Positions 8,714-17,488 of a stretch of 64,000 bases of DNA are shown piece by piece. The notes under the pieces are model-generated. The model ran no database searches. It saw only the letters and a program-made list of their open reading frames with translations, and was not told the DNA's origin. A program made the translations under genes and the position numbers. This DNA is from Streptomyces showdoensis (GTDB lineage: Bacteria > Actinomycetota > Actinomycetes > Streptomycetales > Streptomycetaceae), in contig NZ_BAAAXG010000026.1 of NCBI RefSeq assembly GCF_039535475.1, positions 62,001 to 126,000 of the forward strand, in the 5' to 3' direction. How positions within the stretch are numbered: position 1 is the stretch's first letter; each line of letters opens with the position of its first letter.

Positions 8714-9394
8714 ATGCGTCTCGTCATTGCCCGCTGTTCCGTGGACTACGCCGGCCGGCTCACCGCCCACCTGCCCTCCGCGCCCCGTCTGATCCTGGTC
8801 AAGGCAGACGGCAGCGTCTCCATCCACGCGGACGACCGCGCGTACAAACCGCTCAACTGGATGTCGCCGCCGTGCACCCTCAAGGAGAGCTACGACGGTG
8901 GTGACGGCGAGGCGGCCGTCTGGACCGTGATCAACAAAGCGGGCGAGAAACTGATCATCACGATGGAGGAGATCCTCCACGACTCCTCGCACGAGCTGGG
9001 TGTCGACCCCGGTCTGATCAAGGACGGCGTCGAGGCGCACCTGCAGGAGCTGCTCGCGGACCGCATCGAGACGCTGGGCGAGGGCTGGACGCTGGTCCGC
9101 CGCGAGTACCCGACGGCGATCGGCCCGGTGGACATCCTGTGCCGGGACTCCGACGGGGCGACGGTCGCGGTGGAGATCAAGCGCCGCGGCGAGATCGACG
9201 GCGTCGAGCAGCTGACCCGCTACCTGGAGCTGCTCAACCGCGACCCGCACCTGGCACCGGTCAAGGGCATCTTCGCGGCCCAGGAGATCAAGCCGCAGGC
9301 GAAGGTGCTCGCCAACGACCGCGGGATCGACTGCGTGGTGCTCGACTACGACGCGCTGCGCGGCATCGAGGACGACAAGCTGCGGCTGTTCTGA
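8714..9394 (+). CDS. nucS: NucS/EndoMS mismatch-specific endonuclease
   Basis: This 226-residue enzyme performs non-canonical mismatch repair in actinobacteria, which lack MutS/MutL; it cuts both strands at G-T, G-G and T-T mismatches with help from the beta clamp. The start [12 protein letters not shown] and the RecB-like nuclease core with D140 (GPVDIL), E154 and K156 ([11 protein letters not shown]) are visible. The C-terminal DDKLRLF resembles the clamp-binding tail of the family. TAGCGT ends 9 nt before the ATG and there is no ribosome site, so the mRNA may be leaderless. Confidence 0.95.
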   Translation: MRLVIARCSVDYAGRLTAHLPSAPRLILVKADGSVSIHADDRAYKPLNWMSPPCTLKESYDGGDGEAAVWTVINKAGEKLIITMEEILHDSSHELGVDPGLIKDGVEAHLQELLADRIETLGEGWTLVRREYPTAIGPVDILCRDSDGATVAVEIKRRGEIDGVEQLTRYLELLNRDPHLAPVKGIFAAQEIKPQAKVLANDRGIDCVVLDYDALRGIEDDKLRLF

Positions 9395-9418
9395 CCGTAC
9401 GTACACAGGTACGAGAAG

Positions 9419-9445
9419 GGCCCGGGTGCGGACGGCACCCGGGCC
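9419..9445. terminator. Bidirectional terminator between nucS and the STAND-like gene
   Basis: An 11-bp perfect stem (GGCCCGGGTGC / GCACCCGGGCC) with a 5-nt loop is flanked by AA and TT. It lies in the 75-bp gap between two convergent genes. Confidence 0.85.
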
Positions 9446-9469
9446 TTCGTCGTACGCGGGGTCGGCGGG

Positions 9470-12106
9470 TCAGCCCGGGGTCCCGCCGGTGGCCGCGGGG
9501 GCGGACTCGGAGCGGGAGGCGGAGGCGGAGCCCGTGGGGTTCTGGGTGGGCGGCGTCGTCGTCGGGTCGGTGGTCGGCGGCGTCGTCGGCGGGGTCGTGG
9601 GCGGCGTGGTCGGCGGGGTGGTCGGCGGATTCGTGGGCGGGCTGGTCCTGGTCGGCGACAGGGTCGGCTTGGGCGGCGCCGTCGTCGTCGCGGCCGGGCC
9701 GCTCGGGGTGGCGCTGCCGGTCGCGGTCGGAGTGCCGACGGAGGCCGTCGGGGTGCCCGGGGTGCCGCTGCCGCCCGGGGTGGCCGTGCCGGTGGGGCCG
9801 GGTGCGGCCGGGTCCGAGGGGCCGCTGGTCGAGTCCTCGGTCGGCTCGTCGTCGCCGGGGGTGCCGTCCCCGGTGCCGTCGCCCTGGTCGGCGGTGCTGT
9901 CGGAGGTGACCCGGTCGTTGGCCGGGTGCTCGTCGTTGCCGGAGGTGGCGCCGATGGTGACGACCGTGCCGAGGACGGCGACGAGCAGGGCGCCCGCGCC
10001 GACGGCGGCCAGGTTGCGGCGGGCGCCGGCGAGGATGCCCTTGCGCAGCCCGGGGCGGTCCTCGTCCCCGACCGGGGCGGTGAGGACGGTCGGGGCGTCG
10101 TCGGGGAAGGCGGCGGACGCGGCGGCGAGCGGGCCGGCGGGCGTCGGCACCGTCGGCGGGGCCTTCTGGAAGGCGGGAGCCCCCGACGGGCCGGAGAACC
10201 CGGAGAAGCCGGAGTAGTCCGTGGGCGCGGCCAGGGCGGGGAAGGCGGGCTTGGCCGGCGGCGGGGCGGTCACCGGGACGCCGCGGGGCGGCGAGGCCGG
10301 TCCCTCGCGCCGGGCGGGCCCGGCGGGCGTGTCGGGGGCCGCCGGCGGCGCGGGCTCGACCGGGGCGGACTCGCCGGTGAGGTCGGCGACGAGCGCGAGG
10401 GCGCGGCGGCCGGCGACGGTGCCGCGCTTGTCGGCGAGGGCGCCGCGCAGGCCGATGGAGGCCTCCAGTTCGGCGCGGGCCCGCTGGAGGCTGCCGGCGC
10501 AGAGCGCGAGGATGCCCAACTCGTGGTGGAAGTACGCCTCTTCGGCTACCTCTCCGGCCCGCCGGGCGGCTTCCTGGCCGCCGCGCAGGGCCCGCTCCCA
10601 GGCGCCGAAGTGGAGGCCGGCGGCGAAGGCGGGCGCGGCGGCGCGGGCGAGCTGGACGGCGGTCGCCTGGTGCTCGGCCTCGGTGCCGGGGACGATCGCA
10701 CCGAGGGCGGCGAGCAGCGCGTCGGCCTCGGCGGTGGCGCGCTCGGGGGTGACGGAGGGGTGCCCGGCCCACCAGGCGTAGTGCTGGGCGACGGTGTGGG
10801 CGCGGCCGCCGGCGTCCTCCTCGTACCCCTGGGCGAGGAGCTGGGTGAGGACTCCGGCGGCGAGGCGGTAGCGGGAGCCGACCGGCGAGAGCAGCCCGCA
10901 GCCCATGAGTTCGCCGAGGGCCGCGTCGGCGTGGGTGTCGCCGACGAGGGCGGGCAGGTGCGCCTGGTGCGGCACCTCGCCGCCGAGGGCGACGGCGAAG
11001 CGCAGGGTGTCCTGGGCGGCGCGGCTGAGCCGGGAGGCGAGCAGGGAGGCCGGGGCGGCGCCCTCGCCGAGGCTGGGCAGCGGTATGTCGCGGACCTCGA
11101 CGTCGGGGTCGTCGGCGGCGACGGGGGCCGGGGTGCCGGGCGCCGCCGTGCCGCCGGAGGGACCGAAGGCCTCCTCCAGGGCGCCGAAGGCGTCGAACTC
11201 GGCGGGGGCGACCCGGAGCCGGTCGCGCTGCCGGAGCAGGGCGGCGGCCTGGACGAAGCGCAGCGGCAGGCCCTCGGACTCGAACCAGAGGTCGCCGGCC
11301 CAGTTGGCCTCCTCCTCGGTGAGGGCGCGGCCGACGGCGCTCTCCAGGAGCTCGACGGCGGCGGCGCGGCCGAGTCCTTCGAGGGCGACCTCTTCGAGGG
11401 CGGCCTCGGGGGAGGCGGCGGGGGTGTCGGGGGTGACGCCGAAGAGGAAGGCGCAGTCGGGGGTGGCGGCGAGCAGGTCGTCCAGGGCGGTGCCGCCGAA
11501 CTCCAGGTCGTCGACGAGGACGATCGCGCCGATGCGGCGCACCTCGATGAGGAGTTCCTCGCGGTCGGGCCGGAAGCCGGGCGCGTACTGGACGGTGTGG
11601 AAGAGCTCGTACAGCAGCTCGGTGGGGGTGCGGTGGTGGCCGGAGAGGTGGACGACGCCGTCGGGGGCGATGTCGGCGCAGTCGGCGGCGACGGCGGCGA
11701 GGAGGGTGCTGCGGCCGGAGCCCGCGGGACCGGTGAGGCGCGCGGAGCGGCCCCGGGTGAGGTGCTCGACCAGGAGTTCGCGCTGCTCCTGCCGTTCCAG
11801 CAGGGGCAGGGCGGGGGCCGCGGGACCGGGCGGTACGGGGGGTGCGGCGGCGCGGGCTGCCTCGGCGCGCTCCTCGGCGGTGCGGCGGCGGGGGGCCGGG
11901 GGCTGTTCGCCGGGCGGGCACACCTCGATCTCGCTGCCGTCGACGGGGTTGACGGTGAGCAGCAGTCCGCCGGCGACGACGCGGGCCGTGCGGACCCGGG
12001 CGGGGGTGGTGGACGCGGGGACGAGCGCGGCGGCGTGTCCGGGGCGGGCGTCCTCGCCCTCGGTGTCGTGACCGTACTCCTCGGGTCCCCGGTTGATCGG
12101 GTCCAT
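9470..12106 (-). CDS. Large membrane-anchored STAND-like ATPase with Pro/Thr-rich tail
   Basis: This 878-residue protein starts with a variable N-terminus. A P-loop (GPAGSGRST, about residues 127-135) and a Walker B-like IVLVDD (195-200) follow, then helical repeats resembling the AAA/TPR part of AfsR/SARP or STAND regulators. No DNA-binding domain is seen. Around residues 700-722 is one hydrophobic segment (AGALLVAVLGTVVTIGA), followed by about 155 residues of Asp/Thr/Pro/Ser-rich sequence with repeated PPTT units. The likely topology is an ATPase inside and a wall-spanning Pro/Thr stalk outside. The function is unknown; signal sensing is inferred from architecture. Confidence 0.75.
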   Translation of the reverse strand: MDPINRGPEEYGHDTEGEDARPGHAAALVPASTTPARVRTARVVAGGLLLTVNPVDGSEIEVCPPGEQPPAPRRRTAEERAEAARAAAPPVPPGPAAPALPLLERQEQRELLVEHLTRGRSARLTGPAGSGRSTLLAAVAADCADIAPDGVVHLSGHHRTPTELLYELFHTVQYAPGFRPDREELLIEVRRIGAIVLVDDLEFGGTALDDLLAATPDCAFLFGVTPDTPAASPEAALEEVALEGLGRAAAVELLESAVGRALTEEEANWAGDLWFESEGLPLRFVQAAALLRQRDRLRVAPAEFDAFGALEEAFGPSGGTAAPGTPAPVAADDPDVEVRDIPLPSLGEGAAPASLLASRLSRAAQDTLRFAVALGGEVPHQAHLPALVGDTHADAALGELMGCGLLSPVGSRYRLAAGVLTQLLAQGYEEDAGGRAHTVAQHYAWWAGHPSVTPERATAEADALLAALGAIVPGTEAEHQATAVQLARAAAPAFAAGLHFGAWERALRGGQEAARRAGEVAEEAYFHHELGILALCAGSLQRARAELEASIGLRGALADKRGTVAGRRALALVADLTGESAPVEPAPPAAPDTPAGPARREGPASPPRGVPVTAPPPAKPAFPALAAPTDYSGFSGFSGPSGAPAFQKAPPTVPTPAGPLAAASAAFPDDAPTVLTAPVGDEDRPGLRKGILAGARRNLAAVGAGALLVAVLGTVVTIGATSGNDEHPANDRVTSDSTADQGDGTGDGTPGDDEPTEDSTSGPSDPAAPGPTGTATPGGSGTPGTPTASVGTPTATGSATPSGPAATTTAPPKPTLSPTRTSPPTNPPTTPPTTPPTTPPTTPPTTDPTTTPPTQNPTGSASASRSESAPAATGGTPG

Positions 12107-12303
12107 GGTCGAGCTCCCAAGCGGCGGGCGATGTGCAGGCGAGAGCCGACCCTAGACGGTTGTCCCACCTCCGGGAACAGGCGGGGTGCCGTGGAGACCA
12201 AGACGTCACGGTCTTGTGAGGATTGAGCGTGACGCCTGGTTTCCACAACGGCTTCACACGTGCGCCGGAGTCACACGGTCACCCGGGTCACCGGCGGGCG
12301 CGG

Positions 12304-12627
12304 TCACACGCGCGGCAGCGACTCCGCGGCGAGGCCGCCCTCGATGGCGAGGATGCGGTGCAGCCGGGTGGCGACGAGGAGGCGCTGCATCTGGGGCGGC
12401 ACCCCGCGCAGCACCAGCCGGCGGCCGCAGCGGCCGGCTCTGCGGTGGGCGCCCATGATGACCCCGAGCCCGGTGGCGTCCCAGGAGTCGAGACCGGTCA
12501 GGTCGAGCACGAGGTCGCCGACTCCGTCGTCGACGGCCGAGTGCAGGACCGTACGGGCGTCCGCCGCGCTGCGGACGTCGAGGCGGCCCCCGACGACCAG
12601 CTCGACGTGGTCGCCCCTGATGTGCAT
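12304..12627 (-). CDS. STAS-domain anti-sigma factor antagonist
   Basis: This 107-residue single STAS domain has the phospho-acceptor segment LTGLDSWDATGLGVIMGA, where the Ser or Thr near residue 50 would be phosphorylated by an RsbW-type kinase. Such proteins release sigma factors by binding their anti-sigma factor. Start chosen at the ATG at 12627, with GGGGAG 5 nt upstream. An in-frame start at 12732 would add 35 residues, including no family similarity. No cognate kinase or sigma gene lies next to it. Confidence 0.82.
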   Translation of the reverse strand: MHIRGDHVELVVGGRLDVRSAADARTVLHSAVDDGVGDLVLDLTGLDSWDATGLGVIMGAHRRAGRCGRRLVLRGVPPQMQRLLVATRLHRILAIEGGLAAESLPRV

Positions 12628-12801
12628 ATGCGCTCCCCGAGAGTGCTCCGTCGTGTGCCCGTCTTCGCAACGACTGACTGCCGCATCGGCAGAAGCGTTG
12701 CGCCTTGTAAGCGAACCGATATCGAAATTCACCCCGAGGGGCGATGGTGCGGGGGGCGGTCGGACCCCTGTGCGGACTCCGCACCGACCCCCCGAGCGGA
12801 A

Positions 12802-13659
12802 TCAGTACGTGTAGAAGCCCTGCCCGCTCTTGCGCCCGATGTCACCCGCGTCCACCATCCGGCGCATCAGCTCCGGCGGGGCGAACTTCTCGTCCTGGGT
12901 CTCGGTGTAGATGTTGCTGGTGGCGTTGACGAGGATGTCGACGCCGGTGAGGTCGGTGGTGGTGAGCGGGCCCATCGCGTGCCCGAAGCCCAGCTTGCAG
13001 GCGATGTCGATGTCCTCGGCGGTGGCCACGCCGGACTCGTACAGCTTGGCGGCCTCGACGACCAGCGCCGAGATGAGGCGGGTGGTGACGAAGCCGGCGA
13101 CGTCGCGGTTGACGACGATGCAGGTCTTGCCGACGGACTCGGCGAACTCCCGCGCGGTGGCGAGGGTGGCGTCGCTCGTCTTGTAGCCGCGGACGAGCTC
13201 GCAGAGCTGCATCATCGGGACCGGCGAGAAGAAGTGGGTGCCGACCACGGACTCCGGGCGCTCCGTCACCGCGGCGATCTTGGTGATCGGGATGGCGGAG
13301 GTATTGGAGGCGAGCACGGCGCCGTCCTTGGCGACCTTGTCGAGGGCGCGGAAGATCTCGTGCTTGACCTCCAGCTTCTCGAACACCGCCTCGACCACGA
13401 TGTCGGCGTCGGCGACGGCCTCCAGCTCGGTGGTGGCGGTGATCCGCCCGAGGGCGGCCTCGGCCTCGGCGGCGTCCAGCCTGCCCTTGGCGACGAAGCG
13501 GTCGTAGGAGGCCTTGACGGAGTCGGTGCCCCGGGTCAGCGCGGCGTCGGTGACGTCACGCAGGACGACGTCCCAGCCTGCCTGGGCCGAGACCTGCGCG
13601 ATACCGGACCCCATGAGTCCGGCCCCGATGACGGCGAGCTTCCCTGCCACGTCTTCCAC
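12802..13659 (-). CDS. 3-hydroxybutyryl-CoA dehydrogenase
   Basis: This 285-residue NAD(P)-dependent enzyme interconverts acetoacetyl-CoA and 3-hydroxybutyryl-CoA in butyryl-CoA and ethylmalonyl-CoA precursor metabolism. The Rossmann motif GAGLMGSGIA sits at residues 12-21. The active-site region VGTHFFSPVPMM contains the catalytic His, and the C-terminal domain carries GHAMGPLTTTDL and ends GRKSGQGFYTY. The GTG start at 13659 is preceded by GAGGGG. It stands alone; the divergent neighbour is the EamA operon. Confidence 0.93.
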   Translation of the reverse strand: MEDVAGKLAVIGAGLMGSGIAQVSAQAGWDVVLRDVTDAALTRGTDSVKASYDRFVAKGRLDAAEAEAALGRITATTELEAVADADIVVEAVFEKLEVKHEIFRALDKVAKDGAVLASNTSAIPITKIAAVTERPESVVGTHFFSPVPMMQLCELVRGYKTSDATLATAREFAESVGKTCIVVNRDVAGFVTTRLISALVVEAAKLYESGVATAEDIDIACKLGFGHAMGPLTTTDLTGVDILVNATSNIYTETQDEKFAPPELMRRMVDAGDIGRKSGQGFYTY

Positions 13660-13805
13660 CCCTCAATGCCCACGACAACTGTTCACTTCTGGCTCTTCGG
13701 CGGAGATTAGCGGGCCCGGGGCGCCAAGTGACCCTGAAGTAATGCGCGTCACGCCCGGTTTGACGGACGTCACACTCGCGACACCCCGACGGCGGCCGAC
13801 ATCAC

Positions 13806-13835
13806 CTGACCCCATACCCCTGGGGGGTATATGAT
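13806..13835 (+). promoter_or_regulatory. EamA-operon promoter overlapped by a CsoR/CstR-like palindrome
   Basis: CTGACC (13806-13811) and TATGAT (13830-13835) form a -35/-10 pair with 18-bp spacing. Between and overlapping them lies the dyad ATACCCC-TGG-GGGGTAT (13814-13830). G-tract palindromes with TAT ends are the operator type of the CsoR/RcnR/CstR repressor family, which respond to copper, nickel or reactive sulfur. The -10 ends 8 nt before the ATG, so the transcript is probably leaderless. No csoR-type gene is seen in the window. Confidence 0.6.
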
Positions 13836-13843
13836 CGTGTGTC

Positions 13844-14866
13844 ATGCGTCGCTACGACCCGAGAGCCGCCCCCGCGCCGCTTCTGCTGCTCGCCGGCATG
13901 GTCAGCCTGCAATTCGGCTCCGCCTTCGCCAAGACGCTCTTCGAGCAGATCGGACCGACCGGGGCCACCCTGCTGCGGCTGCTGTTCTCCGCGGCCCTGC
14001 TCTGCCTGTTCTCCCGGCCCGCGCTGCGGCTGCTGCGCACCCACTGGCGGCTGCTGCTGCCGTACGGAGCGGTCTTCACCGTCATGCAGTTCGCGTTCTA
14101 CGAGGCCACCTCCCGCCTCCCACTGGGCGTGGTGGTCACCCTGGAGTTCAGCGGGCCGCTGCTGCTCGCCGCGCTGACCTCGCGGCGGGCCCTCGACCGG
14201 CTCTGGGTGCTGCTCGCGGCGGCCGGACTGCTGGTGCTCGGCGGCACGCGGGGCCTGGACGACCCGGTCGGGCTCGCCGCGGCCCTGCTCACCGGCGCCG
14301 CCCTGACCGGCTACATCCTGCTCGGCGCCCGCGTCGGGCGGGCCGTCCCGGGCGGCGCGGGGCTCGCGCTCGGCCTGGGCGTGGCCGCCGTGCTCGCGCT
14401 GCCGACCGCGCCGGCGCTCGGGCTGCCGCCGCTCGCGGTGCTCACGGAGCCGGCCGTGCTGGGCGCGGCGCTCGGGGTGGCCGTGCTGACCACGGTGATC
14501 CCGTTCTCGCTGGAGTTCGCCGCGCTGCGCAGGCTGCCGCCGCGGGTCTTCGCGGTGCTCTCCACCGTCGAGCCGGTCATCGCCGCCCTGGTGGGCCTGG
14601 CCCTCCTCGGCGAACGCCTCTCGCCGCTCCAGTGGGCCGCCGTGCTCTGCGTGGTGGGCGCGGCGATCGGCACGGGCGTGGGCGCCGCCACGCCCCCGGA
14701 GGACCCCGCCCCCGACCTCGACCCCGTATCCGTATCCGTATCCGTATCCGTATCCGACACATCGTCAAGACCGTCCGGATCCACGCCCGGAACACCGTCC
14801 GAAGCACCGTCCGAAGCACCGTCCGATCGAACTTCCCCGAAGCAGAACGGAGTGCACCAGACATGA
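13844..14866 (+). CDS. EamA-family (DMT superfamily) transporter
   Basis: This 340-residue protein carries two EamA repeats, giving about ten transmembrane segments (for example LLLLAGMVSLQFGSAFAKTL and LLRLLFSAALLCLF in the first repeat). DMT exporters carry amino acids, their derivatives or other metabolites outward; the substrate is unknown. The soluble C-terminus after the last helix contains a run of Val-Ser pairs encoded by five tandem CGTATC units, then SEAPSEAPSD repeats. It is first in an operon whose next gene starts inside its stop codon (ATGA), and the third gene is a cysteine desulfurase. Confidence 0.88.
   Translation: MRRYDPRAAPAPLLLLAGMVSLQFGSAFAKTLFEQIGPTGATLLRLLFSAALLCLFSRPALRLLRTHWRLLLPYGAVFTVMQFAFYEATSRLPLGVVVTLEFSGPLLLAALTSRRALDRLWVLLAAAGLLVLGGTRGLDDPVGLAAALLTGAALTGYILLGARVGRAVPGGAGLALGLGVAAVLALPTAPALGLPPLAVLTEPAVLGAALGVAVLTTVIPFSLEFAALRRLPPRVFAVLSTVEPVIAALVGLALLGERLSPLQWAAVLCVVGAAIGTGVGAATPPEDPAPDLDPVSVSVSVSVSDTSSRPSGSTPGTPSEAPSEAPSDRTSPKQNGVHQT
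14725..14754 (+). repeat. Hexanucleotide microsatellite, five CGTATC units
   Basis: Five perfect 6-bp units in the 3' part of the EamA gene encode alternating Val and Ser. Unit gain or loss keeps the frame, so only tail length would vary. Confidence 0.9.
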
Positions 14867-15627
14867 GCCCCACCACCCTGAGCACCGAGCGCGCCGCCCG
14901 CGTCGCGCCCCTCCTGGAGACCGTCTCCCGCACCACCCGCACGGCCCTGCTCGTCGCCGGCGGCTACTTCGAGACCGCCGCCGGGATCGGCGCCTTCTCA
15001 CTGAACTCCTTCGACCTCGCCCTGGAGACCGGGGCCGTGGCCCGCCGGCTGCACCGGGGCAACAAGGTCCTCTACGACGTCATCGTCAACGACCTCGGCC
15101 TGTCCTGTTCCACCGAGGTCTGTACGGTCCCGGCCCCGGGCACGGCCGCCCCCGAGGTGCTCGACCTCGCGCCGCTCGACGCCGCGGCGGCCGCGGCCGG
15201 GATCACGTACTCCGTCACCCGCGAGCGGACCCTGCGCAACCGTGCCGCCCGCGCCATGAAGCACGCCGTGCGCGGCTCCGCGCTCGAACCGCCCTTCTCC
15301 CGCGAGGGCGACGAGATCCTGTTCCGCTCCCGGAGCTACGCCAAGGTGCTCGCCGGCGTGGTCAAGGACGACCACGTCGTGCCGCGCTGCCCGCTGATCG
15401 TCGCCGAGTACTTCGCGCGCTACTTCGCCCGGCTGCGGGCCTTCCCCGACTGCCCGCGCCGCCATGTCGTCGACGTCAACTCCCTGGCCGACCGCGACAA
15501 GGTGACCAAGGGCGCCGAGATCTACCTGCGCACCCGGGGCACGTCGGAGGAGGAGATCACGCTGGTCTTCGCCGACGCGGAGTGCGCCGACCCGATCGCC
15601 CTGACCTACACCGCGTACGACTTCTGA
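14863..15627 (+). CDS. Unknown protein between EamA transporter and cysteine desulfurase
   Basis: I do not recognise this 254-residue soluble protein. It has a helical N-terminal half (MSPTTLSTERAARVAPLLE) and paired cysteines in GLSCSTEVCTV. A basic middle follows (RNRAARAMKHAVRG), then an acidic C-terminus containing VNSLADRDKVTKGAEIYLRT. No membrane segment, P-loop or Rossmann motif is visible. Its ATG overlaps the EamA stop and the NifS-like gene starts 12 nt after its stop, so the three are one transcription unit. A role linked to a sulfur-containing metabolite is inferred from the neighbours only. Confidence 0.8.
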   Translation: MSPTTLSTERAARVAPLLETVSRTTRTALLVAGGYFETAAGIGAFSLNSFDLALETGAVARRLHRGNKVLYDVIVNDLGLSCSTEVCTVPAPGTAAPEVLDLAPLDAAAAAAGITYSVTRERTLRNRAARAMKHAVRGSALEPPFSREGDEILFRSRSYAKVLAGVVKDDHVVPRCPLIVAEYFARYFARLRAFPDCPRRHVVDVNSLADRDKVTKGAEIYLRTRGTSEEEITLVFADAECADPIALTYTAYDF

Positions 15628-15639
15628 GGGGAGCGCGAC

Positions 15640-16800
15640 ATGGCGACGATCTATCTCGACCACCAGGCGACCACCCCGATGGACCCGGCGGTCGCCGAGG
15701 CGATGCACACGGCCGCCACCGAGTGCTTCGCCAACCCGTCCAGCCCGCACGCGGCCGGCATCCGCGCCTTCCGCGAGGTGGAGCGGGCGCGCGGCACCGT
15801 CGCCCGGTTCCTCGGGGCCGCGCGCAGCGAGATCTACTTCACCTCGGGCGCCACCGAGGGCAACAACCTCGCCGTCAAGGGCGTCGTCGGCACCGGCTCC
15901 GGCGCGCCGGTCCGGCACGTGGTGACGACGGCGGTGGAGCACAAGTCCGTGCTGGACACCTGCCGTTCGCTGCGGGCGGGCGGCCACGAGGTGACCGTGC
16001 TGCCGGTGGACGCCGAGGGCCGGGTGGATCCGGCCCGGGTGGCGGCGGCGCTGCGGCCGGAGACCGCGCTGGTGTCGGTGATGCTCGCCAACAACGAGGT
16101 CTCCACGATCCAGCCGGTCGCCCGGATCGCCGAGCTGACCCGGGCGGCCGGAGTGCCGCTGCACTGCGACGCCACCCAGGGCGTGGGCACCCTCCCGGTG
16201 GACGTGCGGGAGCTGGGCGTGGACCTGCTGACCTTCTCGGGGCACAAGATCTACGGCCCGAAGGGCATCGGCGTCCTGTACGTCTCCAACGCGCTGTCGG
16301 ACGAGGCGCCGCTGGTGCCGCTGCTGCACGGCGGCGGCCAGGAGCGCGGGCTGCGGGCCGGCACGCTCAACACGGCCGCGGTGATCGGCCTCGGCAGGGC
16401 AGTGGAACTCCTCGCGGCGGGACGCGAGCGGGAGGCGGGCCGGCTGGCGGCGCTGCGCGGGCGGTTCCTCGCGGAGCTGGCCGGGCTCGTGCCGTACACG
16501 CTCAACAGCGGTACGGGCGTGGGGTTCCTGCCGCAGGCGGTGAACCTGTCGTTCGAGGGGGCGGACGCGCAGCAGCTGCTCCTGGAGGTCACCGCGGTCG
16601 CCGTGTCCTCGGGTTCGGCGTGCAACAGCTCGGCGCAGGAGCCCTCCCACGTGCTGACCGCGATCGGGCTGCCGCCGGAGCGGATCCGGGGCAGCATCCG
16701 GGTGGGCTTCGGCCGCTTCACCACCGAGGAGCAGGCGGTCCGGGCGGCCCACGCGCTGGCGGCGGGGGTCCTGGCCGCTCAGCCGGTCCGCACCGCGTAG
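15640..16800 (+). CDS. NifS/IscS-like cysteine desulfurase
   Basis: This 386-residue PLP enzyme of aminotransferase class V removes sulfur from cysteine as a protein persulfide. Visible landmarks are the opening IYLDHQATTPMDP, the TSGATEGNN cofactor loop, the Schiff-base lysine in TFSGHKIYGPKG and the catalytic loop SSGSACNSSAQEPSHVL with the persulfide-forming cysteine. GAGC-type ribosome site and ATG follow the unknown gene by 12 nt. There are no isc/suf scaffold or mnmA genes beside it, so it more likely serves a dedicated pathway with its two operon partners. The 3' end overlaps tetR by 22 bp. Confidence 0.93.
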   Translation: MATIYLDHQATTPMDPAVAEAMHTAATECFANPSSPHAAGIRAFREVERARGTVARFLGAARSEIYFTSGATEGNNLAVKGVVGTGSGAPVRHVVTTAVEHKSVLDTCRSLRAGGHEVTVLPVDAEGRVDPARVAAALRPETALVSVMLANNEVSTIQPVARIAELTRAAGVPLHCDATQGVGTLPVDVRELGVDLLTFSGHKIYGPKGIGVLYVSNALSDEAPLVPLLHGGGQERGLRAGTLNTAAVIGLGRAVELLAAGREREAGRLAALRGRFLAELAGLVPYTLNSGTGVGFLPQAVNLSFEGADAQQLLLEVTAVAVSSGSACNSSAQEPSHVLTAIGLPPERIRGSIRVGFGRFTTEEQAVRAAHALAAGVLAAQPVRTA

Positions 16801-17417
16801 TCCAGCACTCTCGCGCCCAGCAGGTCCTCGATCTCGTCGAGCAGGTCGAGGGCCTCGCGGGAGACCTCGCCCGCCTTGCGTCCCGCGGTCATCTCGGCGC
16901 TGATGAAGGCGATGACGGTGTCCTGGATCCAGGCGATCTGGCCCCCGACGAGCAGCGGCATCGGGTCGTCCGCGGGCGCGCCGGCGTCCTCCCGGAGCGC
17001 GGCGACGGTGGCCTCGCGGACCTCCTGCTGGAGGTGGAAGAGCCGGGCCTTGAGGGTGGGCGCGTCGTCGATCACGCGCATGAAGGCGTCGTAGCCGTCC
17101 ATCAGCCCGTACGCGGGCGAGACGGCGGTGACATGGCCGCGGATCTCGCGCAGCACGGCCCGGGCCGCGGACTCGCCCGGGTCCCGGCCGCGGATCATCC
17201 GGGCCAGCCGGTGGGTGATGCCCTCCATCCGGTCGAGGAAGAGGTCCTCCTTGGCCGGGAAGTAGTTGTACACGGTGTTGACGGAGACGTCCGCGGCCTC
17301 CGCGATCTCCGCGACCGTGACGGCCGTGAAGCCGCGCTCCAGGAAGAGCCCGGTCGCGATGTCCGAGATCCGTTGTTTCGTCTGGCGCTTCTTGCGCTCC
17401 CTGAGCCCCTCAGCCAT
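16779..17417 (-). CDS. TetR-family transcriptional repressor
   Basis: This 212-residue protein has the N-terminal TetR helix-turn-helix: TGLFLERGFTAVTVAEIAEA and VSVNTVYNYFPAKEDLF, about residues 22-60. The ligand-binding C-terminal domain is variable. It is divergent from an ABC exporter pair, with a perfect AT-rich dyad in the 71-bp shared region, so it most likely represses itself and the exporter until a toxic ligand binds. Its 3' end runs 22 bp into the convergent desulfurase gene. Confidence 0.92.
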   Translation of the reverse strand: MAEGLRERKKRQTKQRISDIATGLFLERGFTAVTVAEIAEAADVSVNTVYNYFPAKEDLFLDRMEGITHRLARMIRGRDPGESAARAVLREIRGHVTAVSPAYGLMDGYDAFMRVIDDAPTLKARLFHLQQEVREATVAALREDAGAPADDPMPLLVGGQIAWIQDTVIAFISAEMTAGRKAGEVSREALDLLDEIEDLLGARVLDYAVRTG

Positions 17418-17438
17418 GCCCCCATCCTAGGGGTCCTG

Positions 17439-17463
17439 AAATTTTGGAGGCGTTGCAAAATTT
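17439..17463. promoter_or_regulatory. Candidate TetR operator
   Basis: A perfect dyad AAATTTTG, 9-nt spacer, CAAAATTT lies in the middle of the 71-bp tetR / ABC intergenic region. It is conspicuously AT-rich in a GC-rich genome. Position and symmetry fit a TetR dimer site. Confidence 0.65.
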
Positions 17464-17488
17464 AAGAGACTCTGTTTTTGTGGTCACC

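Noticed and set aside
9540..9640. Regular GTCGGCGGG-type repeats that look like a minisatellite or CRISPR-like array
   Set aside because: They are in-frame PPTT codons of the STAND-like protein's tail; there are no spacers.
9288..12257. A 989-codon minus-strand open frame overlapping the STAND-like gene in another frame
   Set aside because: Its composition is Arg/Pro/His only, as expected for an off-frame reading of GC-rich codons. The 878-residue frame has P-loop, helix and real composition.
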